Shown: positions 1 to 9,559, counted from the stretch's first letter. The stretch is DNA of 64,000 nt from Haemophilus haemolyticus_M (GCF_003490935.1 NZ_QQGD01000008.1:14477-78476); one strand, 5' to 3'. Translations and numbers: made by a program. The notes: a model not told the origin generated them from the letters alone.

Positions 1-789
1 CGGCAATCTAAATTGTTGTTCCGAATCAATGTCGTTATTCATCACAACTTGCAACCATAAAACACCGTCTAAATTGACCGCACTTGTAATCGTGCCTGTT
101 TTTCGCCAATTAGATTCAATCTGCATTTCGATTTCACTGCCAATTTCCGCTTCCTGCTGAGTTTGTGCTTTAAAGACAAACATTGCGCGTTTGTTTGCAC
201 CACGATATTTCGCACGTGCCACAGTTTCTTGCCCAATATAACAACCTTTGGTAAAAGAAATGGCTTGCTCAATAGCCTGTAAATTTAGGGCTTGTGGGAT
301 AAATTCATTTTGCGTTTGCGGACTTAAATTTGGCAATCCCGCTTGAATATCGGCTACATCCCAAATTTTTTCATCACCATTAAAATTCACGGGCAATTCG
401 GTTTCATTCAATAAAATTGAACGTTGCCCATCAATTTCCCATGAAAAGTGCGGTGTAATTTTTCCACATTTTTCACCTATCACGCCAATGATTTGCCAAT
501 CACGTAAATCAAAACTCACTTTGGAAAATACCGCATATTTTTTCAAGGCATCCAGCCCGCTTGGCAATAGTTCTTTCTTAATCAGCAAAAAGAATTGTTC
601 ACTACTTACCTTAAACAAACGATAAATTGCATTCATTTTACCTTTCGGATCGCAGTGAGTAGTAAGTGTCGTTGACCCACTAGCTAATCGCACAACATCC
701 GTGGTTAACTGCCCTTGCAAATATTTTTCTGCATCCGCACCATGTGCCTCAATCAGTTGATATTGAGTAAGAGAAATAAATTGAGACAT
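1..789 (-). CDS. ygfZ: YgfZ folate-binding Fe-S cluster repair protein (3' end outside window)
   Basis: Partial gene: 263 codons from the ATG at 789 read without a stop to the window edge. The protein is a tetrahydrofolate-binding relative of the GcvT fold that helps maintain iron-sulfur enzymes such as the tRNA methylthiotransferase MiaB. The family hallmark K-G-C-Y-I-G-Q-E is visible near residue 200, followed by T-V-A-R-A-K-Y-R-G. The start has a good ribosome site (AGGAAAG) overlapping the yicC stop region. yicC ends nine bases upstream on the same strand, so the two are probably co-transcribed. The missing C-terminus is only a window effect. Confidence 0.9.
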   Translation of the reverse strand, partial: MSQFISLTQYQLIEAHGADAEKYLQGQLTTDVVRLASGSTTLTTHCDPKGKMNAIYRLFKVSSEQFFLLIKKELLPSGLDALKKYAVFSKVSFDLRDWQIIGVIGEKCGKITPHFSWEIDGQRSILLNETELPVNFNGDEKIWDVADIQAGLPNLSPQTQNEFIPQALNLQAIEQAISFTKGCYIGQETVARAKYRGANKRAMFVFKAQTQQEAEIGSEIEMQIESNWRKTGTITSAVNLDGVLWLQVVMNNDIDSEQQFRLP

Positions 790-798
790 TCTGCTTTC

Positions 799-1662
799 CT
801 ATTCTAAATTCTGGATTTGCTCACGCATTTGTTCAATAAGCACTTTTAGCTCAACCGCAGAAGCCGTGATATCGGCATTAATGGATTTGGACGCAAGGGT
901 ATTGGATTCACGATTCAATTCTTGCATCATAAAATCTAATTTACGACCAACTGCACCGCCTTTTTTCAAAATATTCGTGGTTTCTTTCACGTGCATTTGT
1001 AAACGATCGAGCTCTTCCGCCACATCAACGCGTTGAGCGAGTAAAATCATTTCTTGTTCCACACGTTGAGGGTCAAGATTAATTTGAGCATCTTCAAAAC
1101 GTTGCAATAAACGTTCACGTTGCCATTGTAAAACTGCCGGCATTTGTGACCGCACTTTATCCGCTTCCACGGCAATCGCATCTAAGCGTTGTTGAATAAT
1201 ATCGTTCAGTTTTTCGCCTTCACGACCACGCATTGCAATAAAATCTGTCAGTAAATCATCAAAAGCTGTCAACAAATCTTGACTAATCGCATCTAAGTCT
1301 TGCTCTTGCGCTTCCACCACACCGGGATAACGCAACACGTCCGTCAAATTAATTTCACCTTCTCCAGCTTGAGTTTTAATCCATTGCAAAGATTGAATCA
1401 CTTGATTCGCAAGCTCTTTATTTAAATTCAATTCACCATTTGTTTGTTTTTTTGTTTCAATGCGCAAAGAACATTCAATTTTACCGCGAGTAAGACTTTG
1501 ACGAAGTTTCTCACGCAACGTGTTTTCTAATCCTCGGAATTGCTCTGGCAAACGGAAAAAGTTTTCTAAATAACGTTGGTTAACGGAACGAATTTCCCAT
1601 ACTGCATCGCCCCAATCCTTTTTCACTTCAAGGCGTGCAAAAGCGGTCATACTGTAAATCAT
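799..1662 (-). CDS. yicC: YicC family endoribonuclease
   Basis: 287 residues, full length for the family. It begins M-I-Y-S-M-T-A-F-A-R, typical of YicC, and the C-terminal DUF1732 part is recognisable from G-R-K-L-D-F-M-M-Q-E-L-N-R-E near residue 240. E. coli YicC is an endoribonuclease implicated in turnover of small RNAs; that role is assumed here by family. The start at 1662 follows a strong GGAGAG site. It lies directly upstream of ygfZ and probably heads a two-gene transcript. Confidence 0.92.
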   Translation of the reverse strand: MIYSMTAFARLEVKKDWGDAVWEIRSVNQRYLENFFRLPEQFRGLENTLREKLRQSLTRGKIECSLRIETKKQTNGELNLNKELANQVIQSLQWIKTQAGEGEINLTDVLRYPGVVEAQEQDLDAISQDLLTAFDDLLTDFIAMRGREGEKLNDIIQQRLDAIAVEADKVRSQMPAVLQWQRERLLQRFEDAQINLDPQRVEQEMILLAQRVDVAEELDRLQMHVKETTNILKKGGAVGRKLDFMMQELNRESNTLASKSINADITASAVELKVLIEQMREQIQNLE

Positions 1663-1786
1663 AAGCTCTCCTATTTTTAGTTTTGTCTTAGTTGATTCGC
1701 TAAGTATTTTAACGAGATGAACACAGAAAGGGAAAAGAAAAGTGCGGTAAATAATAAAGATATTTTGTATTCTGTTGTTTACATAC

Positions 1787-1804
1787 TGTAAATCTTAAAA
1801 TACA
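1787..1804 (+). promoter_or_regulatory. possible TyrR box upstream of tyrP
   Basis: TGTAAA-N6-AATACA lies 40 bases before the tyrP start. The TyrR consensus is TGTAAA-N6-TTTACA, so the left half matches fully and the right half four of six. An overlapping TTTACA-N3-TGTAAA palindrome begins a few bases upstream. Regulation of tyrP by TyrR is known in E. coli; here it is inference from one imperfect site. Confidence 0.35.
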
Positions 1805-1843
1805 ATCACCGTAAATTTATTATTACACAATAAGGAAGCAAAC

Positions 1844-3046
1844 ATGAACAAAACTGTAGGCAGCACACTTCTCGTTGCCGGTACGATGATTGGAGCGGGA
1901 ATGTTGGCTATGCCACTCACATCGGCAGGCATTGGCTTTGGCTTTACTCTTGTTTTACTTTTAGGGCTTTGGGCGTTACTCACATTTACCGCACTTTTAT
2001 TCGTAGAACTCTACCAAACCGCAGAAAGCGACGCGGGCATCGGTACACTTGCAGAACAATATTTTGGTAAAGCAGGACGCATTATTGCTACGGCAGTGCT
2101 AATTATTTTCTTATACGCATTAATTGCCGCTTATATCAGCGGTGGCGGTTCATTACTAAAAGATTTATTACCAGAAAGTTTTGGCGATAAAGTCAGCATC
2201 TTATTATTCACCGTGATTTTCGGTTCATTTATCGTCATCGGCACACATAGCGTAGATAAAATTAATCGCGTGTTATTTTTTGTGATGCTTGCTGCCTTTG
2301 CCGTGGTGTTAAGCTTAATGTTGCCAGAAATCAAATTTGATAACTTAATGGCGACGCCAATTGATAACGCTTTAATTATCTCTGCAAGCCCTGTCTTTTT
2401 CACGGCATTTGGTTTCCACGGCTCGATTCCAAGTTTAAATAAATACTTAGACGGCAACGTAAAAGCATTACGCATTTCTATTTTGGCGGGTTCAGCAATT
2501 ACCCTTTGCGCCTATATTTTGTGGCAAATGTCGACGCACGGCTTGCTCACACAAAATGAGTTCTTACAAATCTTAAAAGAAGATGCCACCTTAAATGGCT
2601 TAGTAAAAGCAACGCTTGCTATCACTGGCAGTAACATGATCGCAGGTGCGGTAAAATTATTCTCAACTTTGGCGCTGGTTACTTCTTTCTTAGGTGTAGG
2701 GCTTGGCTTGTTGGAATGTATCGAAGATTTATTAAAACGATCTTTTAATATTTCCGCAGGGCGCATCTCACTTGGCTTAATGACGTTCATTCCACCTCTC
2801 GTCTTTGCGCTTTTCTATCCTGAAGGTTTTATTTTAGCGCTAGGCTACGCAGGCCAAATGTTTGCATTCTATGCCGTAGTATTGCCAGTTAGCCTCGTTT
2901 GGAAAGCCCGTCGAACTCACACCGATTTGCCATACAAAGTATGGGGAGGAAATCTAACTTTAATTATCGTATTGGTATTAGGCGTAATCATTACATCTAT
3001 TCCATTTGCGATTCGTGCGGGTTACTTGCCATTTGTTGTGGGTTAA
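1844..3046 (+). CDS. tyrP: tyrosine-specific transport protein
   Basis: 400 residues, an aromatic amino-acid permease of the HAAP family that imports tyrosine with protons across the inner membrane. The N-terminus K-T-V-G-S-T-L-L-V-A-G-T-M-I-G-A-G-M-L-A is the family's substrate-binding signature. About eleven hydrophobic segments follow. The start has an AAGGAAG site. A strong hairpin terminator follows the stop. Some Haemophilus genomes carry two tyrP copies; this window shows only one. Tyrosine is preferred over tryptophan or histidine as substrate on family resemblance only. Confidence 0.9.
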   Translation: MNKTVGSTLLVAGTMIGAGMLAMPLTSAGIGFGFTLVLLLGLWALLTFTALLFVELYQTAESDAGIGTLAEQYFGKAGRIIATAVLIIFLYALIAAYISGGGSLLKDLLPESFGDKVSILLFTVIFGSFIVIGTHSVDKINRVLFFVMLAAFAVVLSLMLPEIKFDNLMATPIDNALIISASPVFFTAFGFHGSIPSLNKYLDGNVKALRISILAGSAITLCAYILWQMSTHGLLTQNEFLQILKEDATLNGLVKATLAITGSNMIAGAVKLFSTLALVTSFLGVGLGLLECIEDLLKRSFNISAGRISLGLMTFIPPLVFALFYPEGFILALGYAGQMFAFYAVVLPVSLVWKARRTHTDLPYKVWGGNLTLIIVLVLGVIITSIPFAIRAGYLPFVVG

Positions 3047-3090
3047 AAAACGAGGAAAAAACCTACCGCACTTCTTGATCTACATAAAGC

Positions 3091-3123
3091 AAAACGCCGT
3101 TCAATAATGAACGGCGTTTTATA
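3091..3123 (+). terminator. bidirectional Rho-independent terminator, tyrP / UPF0114
   Basis: An A-rich run, then the stem ACGCCGTTC / GAACGGCGT around a short loop, then TTTT. It sits between the converging tyrP and UPF0114 genes and can serve both. Confidence 0.85.
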
Positions 3124-3154
3124 TTTAATTATGGCGTTAAAGTGCGGTAAATTT

Positions 3155-3706
3155 TTAATGCGTTTTATGGCTTGTGCTATACAAAATTTTGTCCGTATAA
3201 GCCAAAGCAATTGCCGACACCAAAAAGCCTAAATGCAAAAATAACTGCCACATCATGGTTTTTTCTGGTGTATTGTTTGCGTTCACAAAGGTTTGCAACA
3301 TATGGATAGATGAAATGCCGATAATAGACATAGAAAGTTTAACCTTCAATACCGTCGCATTTACATGGCTCATCCATTCAGGCTGATCGGGGTGATTACG
3401 CGTACGCAATTTGGATACAAAAATTTCATAGCCACCGATAGTCACCATCACAAGCAAGTTTGCGATCATCACGACATCAATCAAATTCAACACACCCAAC
3501 ATAATCGTGTTGGAATCCATCTCATTAACATTAATCACCAATGCCCATAAGCCTTTAATAAACTTATAAGAGTAGATCGCAAGAGTGACAATCAAACCCA
3601 AATAGATCGGCACTTGCAACCAGCGACTAGCAAAAATTATTTTCGCGATAATATTCGATTGTTCGTTATATTTCGCATAAGGATCAACAGGTTTGTTCTC
3701 TTCCAT
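3155..3706 (-). CDS. UPF0114 (YqhA) family inner-membrane protein
   Basis: 183 residues with four hydrophobic segments (about 28-50, 68-90, 115-135 and 150-172). It belongs to the UPF0114/YqhA family of membrane proteins, recognisable by the F-A-S-R-W-L-Q-V-P-I-Y-L-G-L opening and the T-I-G-G-Y-E-I-F-V-S loop. The function is unknown. It is monocistronic, converges on tyrP and has about 145 bases of AT-rich upstream DNA. Confidence 0.88.
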   Translation of the reverse strand: MEENKPVDPYAKYNEQSNIIAKIIFASRWLQVPIYLGLIVTLAIYSYKFIKGLWALVINVNEMDSNTIMLGVLNLIDVVMIANLLVMVTIGGYEIFVSKLRTRNHPDQPEWMSHVNATVLKVKLSMSIIGISSIHMLQTFVNANNTPEKTMMWQLFLHLGFLVSAIALAYTDKILYSTSHKTH

Positions 3707-3851
3707 TCGATTTTATTCCTAAATTAAATAGTGGGTTAAATAAACAAAAAACCGCAAGAAAATAGCAGTTTTTTTGAAAATAGCAATAAGGAAATTGAGT
3801 TATTCTTATTTTATTTATATGTCAGATAAAATCGCGAGGTAATCCTATTTT

Positions 3852-5438
3852 TTATTCATTTCTCTGCTCTAATGTCGTCAACCTAGCCAAATCCAGTTGA
3901 TTATTCAATAACTCCACTTCTGGCATCGTTTTATTCGCTTTTGAGGAAAGGGTTTTAAACCGTTCTACTTTGCCAACTAAACCTTGTTGGCCAACAAGTG
4001 CGGTGACTGTGCTGTTGTATTGGTTGCTGACGGTGGAAAGCGTATTACCAAGCTTACTTAAACGTTCTGCGACTAAGCAAATTTGGTTATAAATCTCACC
4101 CGCTTTTTCAGCGATTTCTTTTGCCTCGGCATTACCGCGTTCGATGCGCCAGAGGTTTGCTACGGTTCGTAAAATCGGCATTAAGGTGGTGTGAGAAACC
4201 ATAATGACATTACGTTCATAACCGTAATTAAATAAAGTAGGATCGGATTTTAAAGCCTCAATATACGCAGGTTCCACCGCAATAAACATAAGAACAAAAT
4301 TCGGACTGCGCATGCCAATAAGATTGCTATAATCTTTCTTATGCAGATCATTAATATGACTTTTCAATGCGGATATATGTTCTTTTAGTAAACGCTCACG
4401 TTCAAAAACATCGTCAGAATTCACGGCACTTTCGTAAGCCACTAACGACATTTTGCTGTCGATAATTAAGTGTTTTTCATCAGGTAGATTCAACACAAAA
4501 TCAGGGTAATTACGTCCGCCTTGTTCATCTTTAAAATGTGCTTGAGCACGGTAATGCACATTTTCTTCAAGTCCAGCCAGTTGCAAAGCTCGTTCTAATT
4601 GCACTTCGCCCCAGTTGCCTAACGTTTTCTTTTCGCCTTTCAGTGCAGAAGTTAAATTACTCGCCTCTTGCGACATATTCAGACCGATTTCCAGCACTTT
4701 TTTGATTTCAGCTTCCAATCCTGCATTACCTTTAACGGATTCGGAGTGAATTTCATTGACACGTTTTTGAAAACCTTCAATTTGCTCACGGAAAGGCTTG
4801 AGCAATGTTTCCAAGGCAGTTTGATTTGATTGACTAAATGATAGACTTTTTTCATCTAAAATCCGATTGGCTAGATTTTGAAATTCCACACCCAACTGCT
4901 GCTTAGATTGTTCAAAGTTCTGTTGTTGCTCTGAAAAATGTTTTTCTTTCTCTGCTAACGTTGTTTTTAATCCTGTTAACTCTTGGGAAAGTGCGGTCAA
5001 TTTTTCAGTTAAATGTTGTTGCTCCTGTTCTTTACGAGATAGCTGGCTTTGGCTATGTTGCAACTGGGCATTTAAACTTTCCGCTTGCGCAGAAGCGATT
5101 CCGAAGCGTTCTTTTAATGCAGTAATTTGCTCCGCGATGGCGGAATGGCGAGATTGTTCTTCATCCAGTTCTTGAGTGAGATAATGAATTTTTTCATCAC
5201 GCTCATTGAGTCGAACTAACAAGCCTTGGCTTTCTGTTTGAGCTTTGATGGTTTGCTGCTCTAGCTGATTTTTGATGCTGCTAAGTTCATCAAATTTACT
5301 AGCAAGTTGATTATAATCTTGAGTCGTTTTCGATAATTCTTGATGAAGATGTGTATATTTTTGCTGGCGCAGAATAAGCAATAAAATCAATAGAACAACT
5401 ATTGCTAATAAGCTAAAAAGCCACAAATTCTCTGACAT
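3852..5438 (-). CDS. rmuC: DNA recombination protein RmuC
   Basis: 528 residues. An N-terminal membrane anchor (about residues 5-23) is followed by a long Gln/Glu/Lys-rich coiled coil (about 30-200) and then the RmuC nuclease-like domain, with G-N-W-G-E-V-Q-L-E-R and I-I-D-S-K-M-S-L near residues 275-330. RmuC is thought to limit DNA inversions and rearrangements at short inverted repeats; its exact activity is unproven. The gene stands alone, with 80 bases to the upstream peroxidase gene. Confidence 0.93.
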   Translation of the reverse strand: MSENLWLFSLLAIVVLLILLLILRQQKYTHLHQELSKTTQDYNQLASKFDELSSIKNQLEQQTIKAQTESQGLLVRLNERDEKIHYLTQELDEEQSRHSAIAEQITALKERFGIASAQAESLNAQLQHSQSQLSRKEQEQQHLTEKLTALSQELTGLKTTLAEKEKHFSEQQQNFEQSKQQLGVEFQNLANRILDEKSLSFSQSNQTALETLLKPFREQIEGFQKRVNEIHSESVKGNAGLEAEIKKVLEIGLNMSQEASNLTSALKGEKKTLGNWGEVQLERALQLAGLEENVHYRAQAHFKDEQGGRNYPDFVLNLPDEKHLIIDSKMSLVAYESAVNSDDVFERERLLKEHISALKSHINDLHKKDYSNLIGMRSPNFVLMFIAVEPAYIEALKSDPTLFNYGYERNVIMVSHTTLMPILRTVANLWRIERGNAEAKEIAEKAGEIYNQICLVAERLSKLGNTLSTVSNQYNSTVTALVGQQGLVGKVERFKTLSSKANKTMPEVELLNNQLDLARLTTLEQRNE

Positions 5439-5519
5439 ATATCCCCCCTTAAAATGATGCTATAAATTGTAACATAGAAATGTGACTTAAATTTTAGCTT
5501 TAAGTACGGTGAAATTATC

Positions 5520-6650
5520 TTACTCGCCACCCTTATCATAGGCGGCATCAGTCAGCGTTTTCAAAAACGCTTCCAGCGCATCAATTTCTGCATCAGTAAG
5601 CGGCTTACCTTTAAGATCGCTATGGCTTATCGTTGGCGCATATTCTGCAGCCGCCCAAGGTTTACCCGTTTCAGGATTTATCTTACGCTCAGGATTATTA
5701 TGGCTATCTAAAAATAATAATACAGTACGCAGCTCTTTAAATACGCCGTTATGCATATAAGGTGCGGTAACGGCTACATTACGCAATGTCGGCACTTTAA
5801 ATTTGCCTTTTTGAGCGATATCACCTTTCACCATTGGATTATCTAACAATCCATTATCCACCCAATCTTCGCCTAATTTATTGTGTGCAATCAGTACCTC
5901 ATTTTTCGGCACGCCGAGATTGAAATAACGATAATTTGTAAAAGTTTCTTCACTATGATCTTTTTCATTCAGCTGATGACAATTACTACAGGTTGTTTTT
6001 TCTTTATCAAAAAATAACGCCTTGCCTAATGCCTCTTGCTCAGTAAATTTATCTTGCCCTGCCAAAGTGCGGTCATATTTAGAACTGAATTGAGCAAACA
6101 AATCTAATTGCTGAAATGCAGCAAGTGCCTGTTCCATAATGGCATAAATTTTCTCATCATCTTGCCAAATCTCCTCGCCCCAATGCTTGGTAATGTAGTC
6201 TTTCACTGCCTGATTTTCGGCAATACGTTTTACCACACTGGCTTTGTCTTTCATGCCCATTTCAACAGGATTGAGAGGAGGCCCCCCCGCCTGCTCAGCT
6301 AAATGTTTTGCTCGACCATCCCAGAATTGGCCGCCAACATAATCCTTAATTTTTTCATCGAAATGAAAATCAGGGGAATATTTTGCATAAATTGCAGTTG
6401 GTGTATTGCGATTACCAAATTTTGTCGGATCATCACCTTGTGAAACCATTTTACCTATATCATTTTCGCGCAAATCCGCAAAAGCAGCTGCAGGCATATG
6501 GCAAGTAGAGCAACTCTGTGTTTTATTGTGAGAAAGTGATTTATCAAAAAAGAAAGCCTGACCTAATCCAAGCAATGCGGGATTTATGGGTTCTTCTTGA
6601 GCGAAACAAAAAATAGGTAAGGCAAATAATGACAAGAAATATTTTTTCAT
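5520..6650 (-). CDS. di-haem cytochrome c peroxidase
   Basis: 376 residues with a cleavable signal peptide (M-K-K-Y-F-L-S-L-F-A-L-P-I-F-C-F-A). Two haem c sites are present: C47-S-T-C50-H51 and C221-S-N-C224-H225. The fold is the bacterial di-haem peroxidase/MauG type, which reduces hydrogen peroxide in the periplasm using electrons from cytochrome c. A-P-Y-M-H-N-G-V near residue 300 resembles the region holding the distal methionine ligand of the electron-transfer haem. It is divergent from norB across 388 bases, so one oxygen- or NO-responsive control region may serve both. Confidence 0.9.
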   Translation of the reverse strand: MKKYFLSLFALPIFCFAQEEPINPALLGLGQAFFFDKSLSHNKTQSCSTCHMPAAAFADLRENDIGKMVSQGDDPTKFGNRNTPTAIYAKYSPDFHFDEKIKDYVGGQFWDGRAKHLAEQAGGPPLNPVEMGMKDKASVVKRIAENQAVKDYITKHWGEEIWQDDEKIYAIMEQALAAFQQLDLFAQFSSKYDRTLAGQDKFTEQEALGKALFFDKEKTTCSNCHQLNEKDHSEETFTNYRYFNLGVPKNEVLIAHNKLGEDWVDNGLLDNPMVKGDIAQKGKFKVPTLRNVAVTAPYMHNGVFKELRTVLLFLDSHNNPERKINPETGKPWAAAEYAPTISHSDLKGKPLTDAEIDALEAFLKTLTDAAYDKGGE

Positions 6651-6871
6651 TCTAACTCCATGGGTATAAAAAATAACTGCACTTAGTCAAAGTAAATCTA
6701 CTATTATAAATTTAGACTGTACATAAATTAACTTAAACATTGATATCTTACACCAAACTCAAATTTTTAAACCTTTTCTTACATACTTAAATTAACTACT
6801 ACTTCTAGTAGAAAGGCAATACTTTTGGGAATTGAAAAACTGTTAAAACATTTTTTAGCTGAGCTTTTTTG

Positions 6872-6885
6872 ATGATATCAATCAA
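6872..6885 (+). promoter_or_regulatory. likely FNR binding site
   Basis: ATGAT-ATCA-ATCAA matches the FNR consensus TTGAT-N4-ATCAA at nine of ten fixed positions. It lies about 155 bases before norB and 220 before the peroxidase gene. A role in anaerobic induction is inference. Confidence 0.6.
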
Positions 6886-6920
6886 AATAACCTACCAATT
6901 TAGTCAATTACTTTGTTTGA

Positions 6921-6945
6921 GGTATTATTCTAGCAATTAAATACC
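6921..6945 (+). promoter_or_regulatory. imperfect GGTATT palindrome, possible NO-responsive operator
   Basis: GGTATT at the left and AATACC at the right frame a 25-base imperfect palindrome; a further GGTATT follows at 6960. NsrR operators in related bacteria are AT-rich palindromes of similar size, and norB is a classic NsrR target. The match is loose, so this is only a candidate. Confidence 0.3.
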
Positions 6946-7038
6946 CGATATAATTAGTCAGGTATTTTGCTTTGTGTAAAATATTTACCTATGATTTTAA
7001 ATAGGAAGTTAATTTTTCAATAACCTAGGAGTGATAAA

Positions 7039-9279
7039 ATGGGACAGTATAAAAAGTTCTGGTACCTATTAGTCGCCGTATTGATTGGAGCCTTCTCCAT
7101 TCTCGGTTACTATGGGTTTGAAGTTTATCGTGAAGCACCACCAATTCCGCAACAATATGTTTCTGAATCAGGTGAAAAAGTGATTACTCACGATGAAATT
7201 TTACATGGTCAAACAGCTTGGCAAACTACTGGCGGTATGCAAGTGGGTTCTGTTTGGGGGCACGGTGCATATCAAGCACCAGACTGGACGGCAGATTGGC
7301 TTCACCGTGAATTAACTAATTGGTTGGACATTACAGCGAATCAAGAGTTTAGTAAAAACTTTGCAGATTTAAATGATGAACAACAAACTTTATTAAAAGC
7401 GCGTTTAACCAAAGAATATCGCGGCAGCAAAGTTGAAAACGGCACCGTTGTGCTTTCTAACACCCGTTTAGCGGCAATGGAAAAAACTGCACAATACTAC
7501 ATTTCTTTATACGGCGATGATCCTGCCACTAAAGTCACTCGTGAACACTTCGCCATGAAGGATAATACCCTTCCTGACTTACAAGCGCGTAAAGACTTAA
7601 CAAAATTCTTCTTCTGGACAGCATGGACTGCTTCAGCTGAACGCCCAAATACAAATGCAAGCTATACCAATAACTGGCCACATGAACCATTAATCAATAA
7701 TGTGCCAACACCAGAAAACGTGATTTGGTCAATTGCGAGCGTGGTATTCCTAATTGCAGGTATTGGTTTTGTGGTATGGATTTGGTCATTCAAAAAACGT
7801 GAAGATGAAAAAGAACCACCAACACCTGAGTTCGATCCACTTACAAAGTTACAACTTACCCCCTCTCAACGCGCATTAGGCAAATATCTCTTTACTGTGC
7901 TTGCATTATTCTTACTGCAAGTGAACTTAGGGGCGATTGTTGCTCACTATACCGTTGAAGGTCAAGAATTCTACGGTATTGATATTTCCCAATATTTTCC
8001 TTATTCATTAATACGTACTTGGCATATTCAATCAGCCTTATTCTGGATTGCGATGGCCTTCCTTGCTGGTGGTTTATTCCTTGCACCAATCATTAATGGC
8101 GGTAAAGATCCAAAATTCCAGAAATTAGGCGTAGATATTCTATACTGGGCATTAGTAGTATTAGTAATAGGTTCATTCACTGGTAGCTACTTAGCGATTG
8201 CTCATATTCTTCCTGAAGAATGGAGCTTCATGTTCGGTCACCAAGGTTACGAATTCATTGACTTAGGTCGTTTCTGGCAAGCGGTGAAATTTGCAGGTAT
8301 CTTATTCTGGTTAGTCTTAATGCTTCGCGGTACAGTGAACGCATTCAAACAACCGGGTGATAAAAACTTATTAGCGTTATTCTTCGCTTCTGTTATTGCA
8401 ATCGGCTTATTCTATGGCCCTGCATTATTCTACGGCGAGCATACTCACATTTCTGTGATGGAATACTGGCGCTGGTGGGTAGTTCACCTATGGGTAGAAG
8501 GCTTCTTTGAAGTGTTCTCTGTAGCGGCGCTTTCATTCATCTTCGTAAGTTTAGGTTTAGTTTCACGTCGTACTGCGACGGTGGCAACCATTACTGAAGC
8601 AGCGTTATTCTTAATCGGCGGTATTCCTGGTACGTTCCACCACCTATACTTCGCAGGTGCAACCACACCAATTATCGCAGTAGGTGCGTCATTCTCAGCA
8701 CTTGAAGTGGTTCCATTAGTGTTATTAGGTCATGAAGCTTGGGAACACTGGGCGATGCAACAAAAAACACCTTGGATGGACCGTTTAAAATGGCCTCTTT
8801 ACTGCTTCGTAGCTGTCGCATTCTGGAATATGTTAGGTGCAGGTGTATTTGGTTTCTTAATAAATCCACCAATTTCACTCTACTATGTTCAAGGCTTGAA
8901 CACGACTGCTGTTCACGCGCATGCGGCATTATTCGGTGTGTATGGTTTCTTAGCATTAGGTTTCGTATTCTTAATTGCTCGTTATTTACGTCCGGATACA
9001 CCATTTAACGATAAGTTAATGAAATGGGGCTTCTGGTTACTAAACGGTGGTTTAGTACTGATGATCGTATCAAGCTTACTACCTATCGGTGTTATCCAAG
9101 GATATGCAAGTATCTCTGAAGGTTTATGGTATGCACGTAGTGAAGAATTTATGCAACAACCATTATTCGATACCTTACGTTGGGTTCGTTTAGGTGGTGA
9201 TGTGGTATTCATCTTCGGTGCACTAGCCTTCTTCTGGCAAATCTTTACGATGATTTTCTTCAGACCTAAACATACTTAG
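7039..9279 (+). CDS. norB: quinol-dependent nitric oxide reductase (qNOR)
   Basis: 746 residues, the length of single-subunit qNOR rather than the shorter cytochrome-c-linked NorB. It reduces NO to N2O using quinol in the inner membrane. After one N-terminal helix comes a large periplasmic domain (about residues 35-220), then twelve or more helices of the haem-copper oxidase fold. Candidate haem and iron ligands appear in R-T-W-H-I-Q, W-V-V-H-L-W-V-E-G, G-T-F-H-H-L-Y-F-A-G and V-H-A-H-A-A-L-F-G. Start ATG 7039 has a good AGGAG site. No other denitrification gene is nearby, which suggests NO detoxification. Confidence 0.95.
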   Translation: MGQYKKFWYLLVAVLIGAFSILGYYGFEVYREAPPIPQQYVSESGEKVITHDEILHGQTAWQTTGGMQVGSVWGHGAYQAPDWTADWLHRELTNWLDITANQEFSKNFADLNDEQQTLLKARLTKEYRGSKVENGTVVLSNTRLAAMEKTAQYYISLYGDDPATKVTREHFAMKDNTLPDLQARKDLTKFFFWTAWTASAERPNTNASYTNNWPHEPLINNVPTPENVIWSIASVVFLIAGIGFVVWIWSFKKREDEKEPPTPEFDPLTKLQLTPSQRALGKYLFTVLALFLLQVNLGAIVAHYTVEGQEFYGIDISQYFPYSLIRTWHIQSALFWIAMAFLAGGLFLAPIINGGKDPKFQKLGVDILYWALVVLVIGSFTGSYLAIAHILPEEWSFMFGHQGYEFIDLGRFWQAVKFAGILFWLVLMLRGTVNAFKQPGDKNLLALFFASVIAIGLFYGPALFYGEHTHISVMEYWRWWVVHLWVEGFFEVFSVAALSFIFVSLGLVSRRTATVATITEAALFLIGGIPGTFHHLYFAGATTPIIAVGASFSALEVVPLVLLGHEAWEHWAMQQKTPWMDRLKWPLYCFVAVAFWNMLGAGVFGFLINPPISLYYVQGLNTTAVHAHAALFGVYGFLALGFVFLIARYLRPDTPFNDKLMKWGFWLLNGGLVLMIVSSLLPIGVIQGYASISEGLWYARSEEFMQQPLFDTLRWVRLGGDVVFIFGALAFFWQIFTMIFFRPKHT

Positions 9280-9292
9280 TTAGGTTATCCCC

Positions 9293-9326
9293 AAAAGCGA
9301 CTTATGTGAAAGTAAGTCGCTTTTTT
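9293..9326 (+). terminator. norB Rho-independent terminator
   Basis: Stem AAGCGACTTA / TAAGTCGCTT around a short loop, followed by a T run, 14 bases after the norB stop. Confidence 0.9.
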
Positions 9327-9415
9327 ATTCTTATCTACCATATCTTATATATAAGCTTACAACGCTTTTTATATAAAATTAGCATTAATATTAGATAAAC
9401 ATTAAAAATATTAGA

Positions 9416-9455
9416 GGCTGAAGTAGATTAGCAATTATGTTAATCTGCTTCAGCC
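9416..9455. repeat. 15-bp stem inverted repeat, no T tract
   Basis: GGCTGAAGTAGATTA and TAATCTGCTTCAGCC are complementary except for one G-T pair, around a ten-base loop. No T run follows, so it is not a standard terminator. It lies in the 280-base gap between norB and the small transporter subunit gene. Confidence 0.6.
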
Positions 9456-9559
9456 CCTTAAATAATATCGAATAATGTTTGTTAATAATCTACACCTTAA
9501 TCAATTGGTTATTTAGCCAAAATTTTTGGGGACAGATCAAAGTGCGGTCAGATTTATGA

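Larger units (their letters stand above)
6651..7038. promoter_or_regulatory. 388-base divergent control region between peroxidase and norB
   Basis: No gene is visible here. It is AT-rich and contains a near-consensus FNR site and an imperfect GGTATT palindrome, both annotated separately. The norB ribosome site (CTAGGAGTG) is at its right edge. Genes on both sides deal with reactive small molecules under low oxygen, so joint control is plausible. Confidence 0.6.

Noticed and set aside
69..272. 67-codon minus-strand frame at the window start
   Set aside because: It is out of frame with ygfZ, which covers the same DNA with family motifs.
6282..6288. C7 run in the di-haem peroxidase gene
   Set aside because: Short, in frame, and not in a surface or LPS gene.
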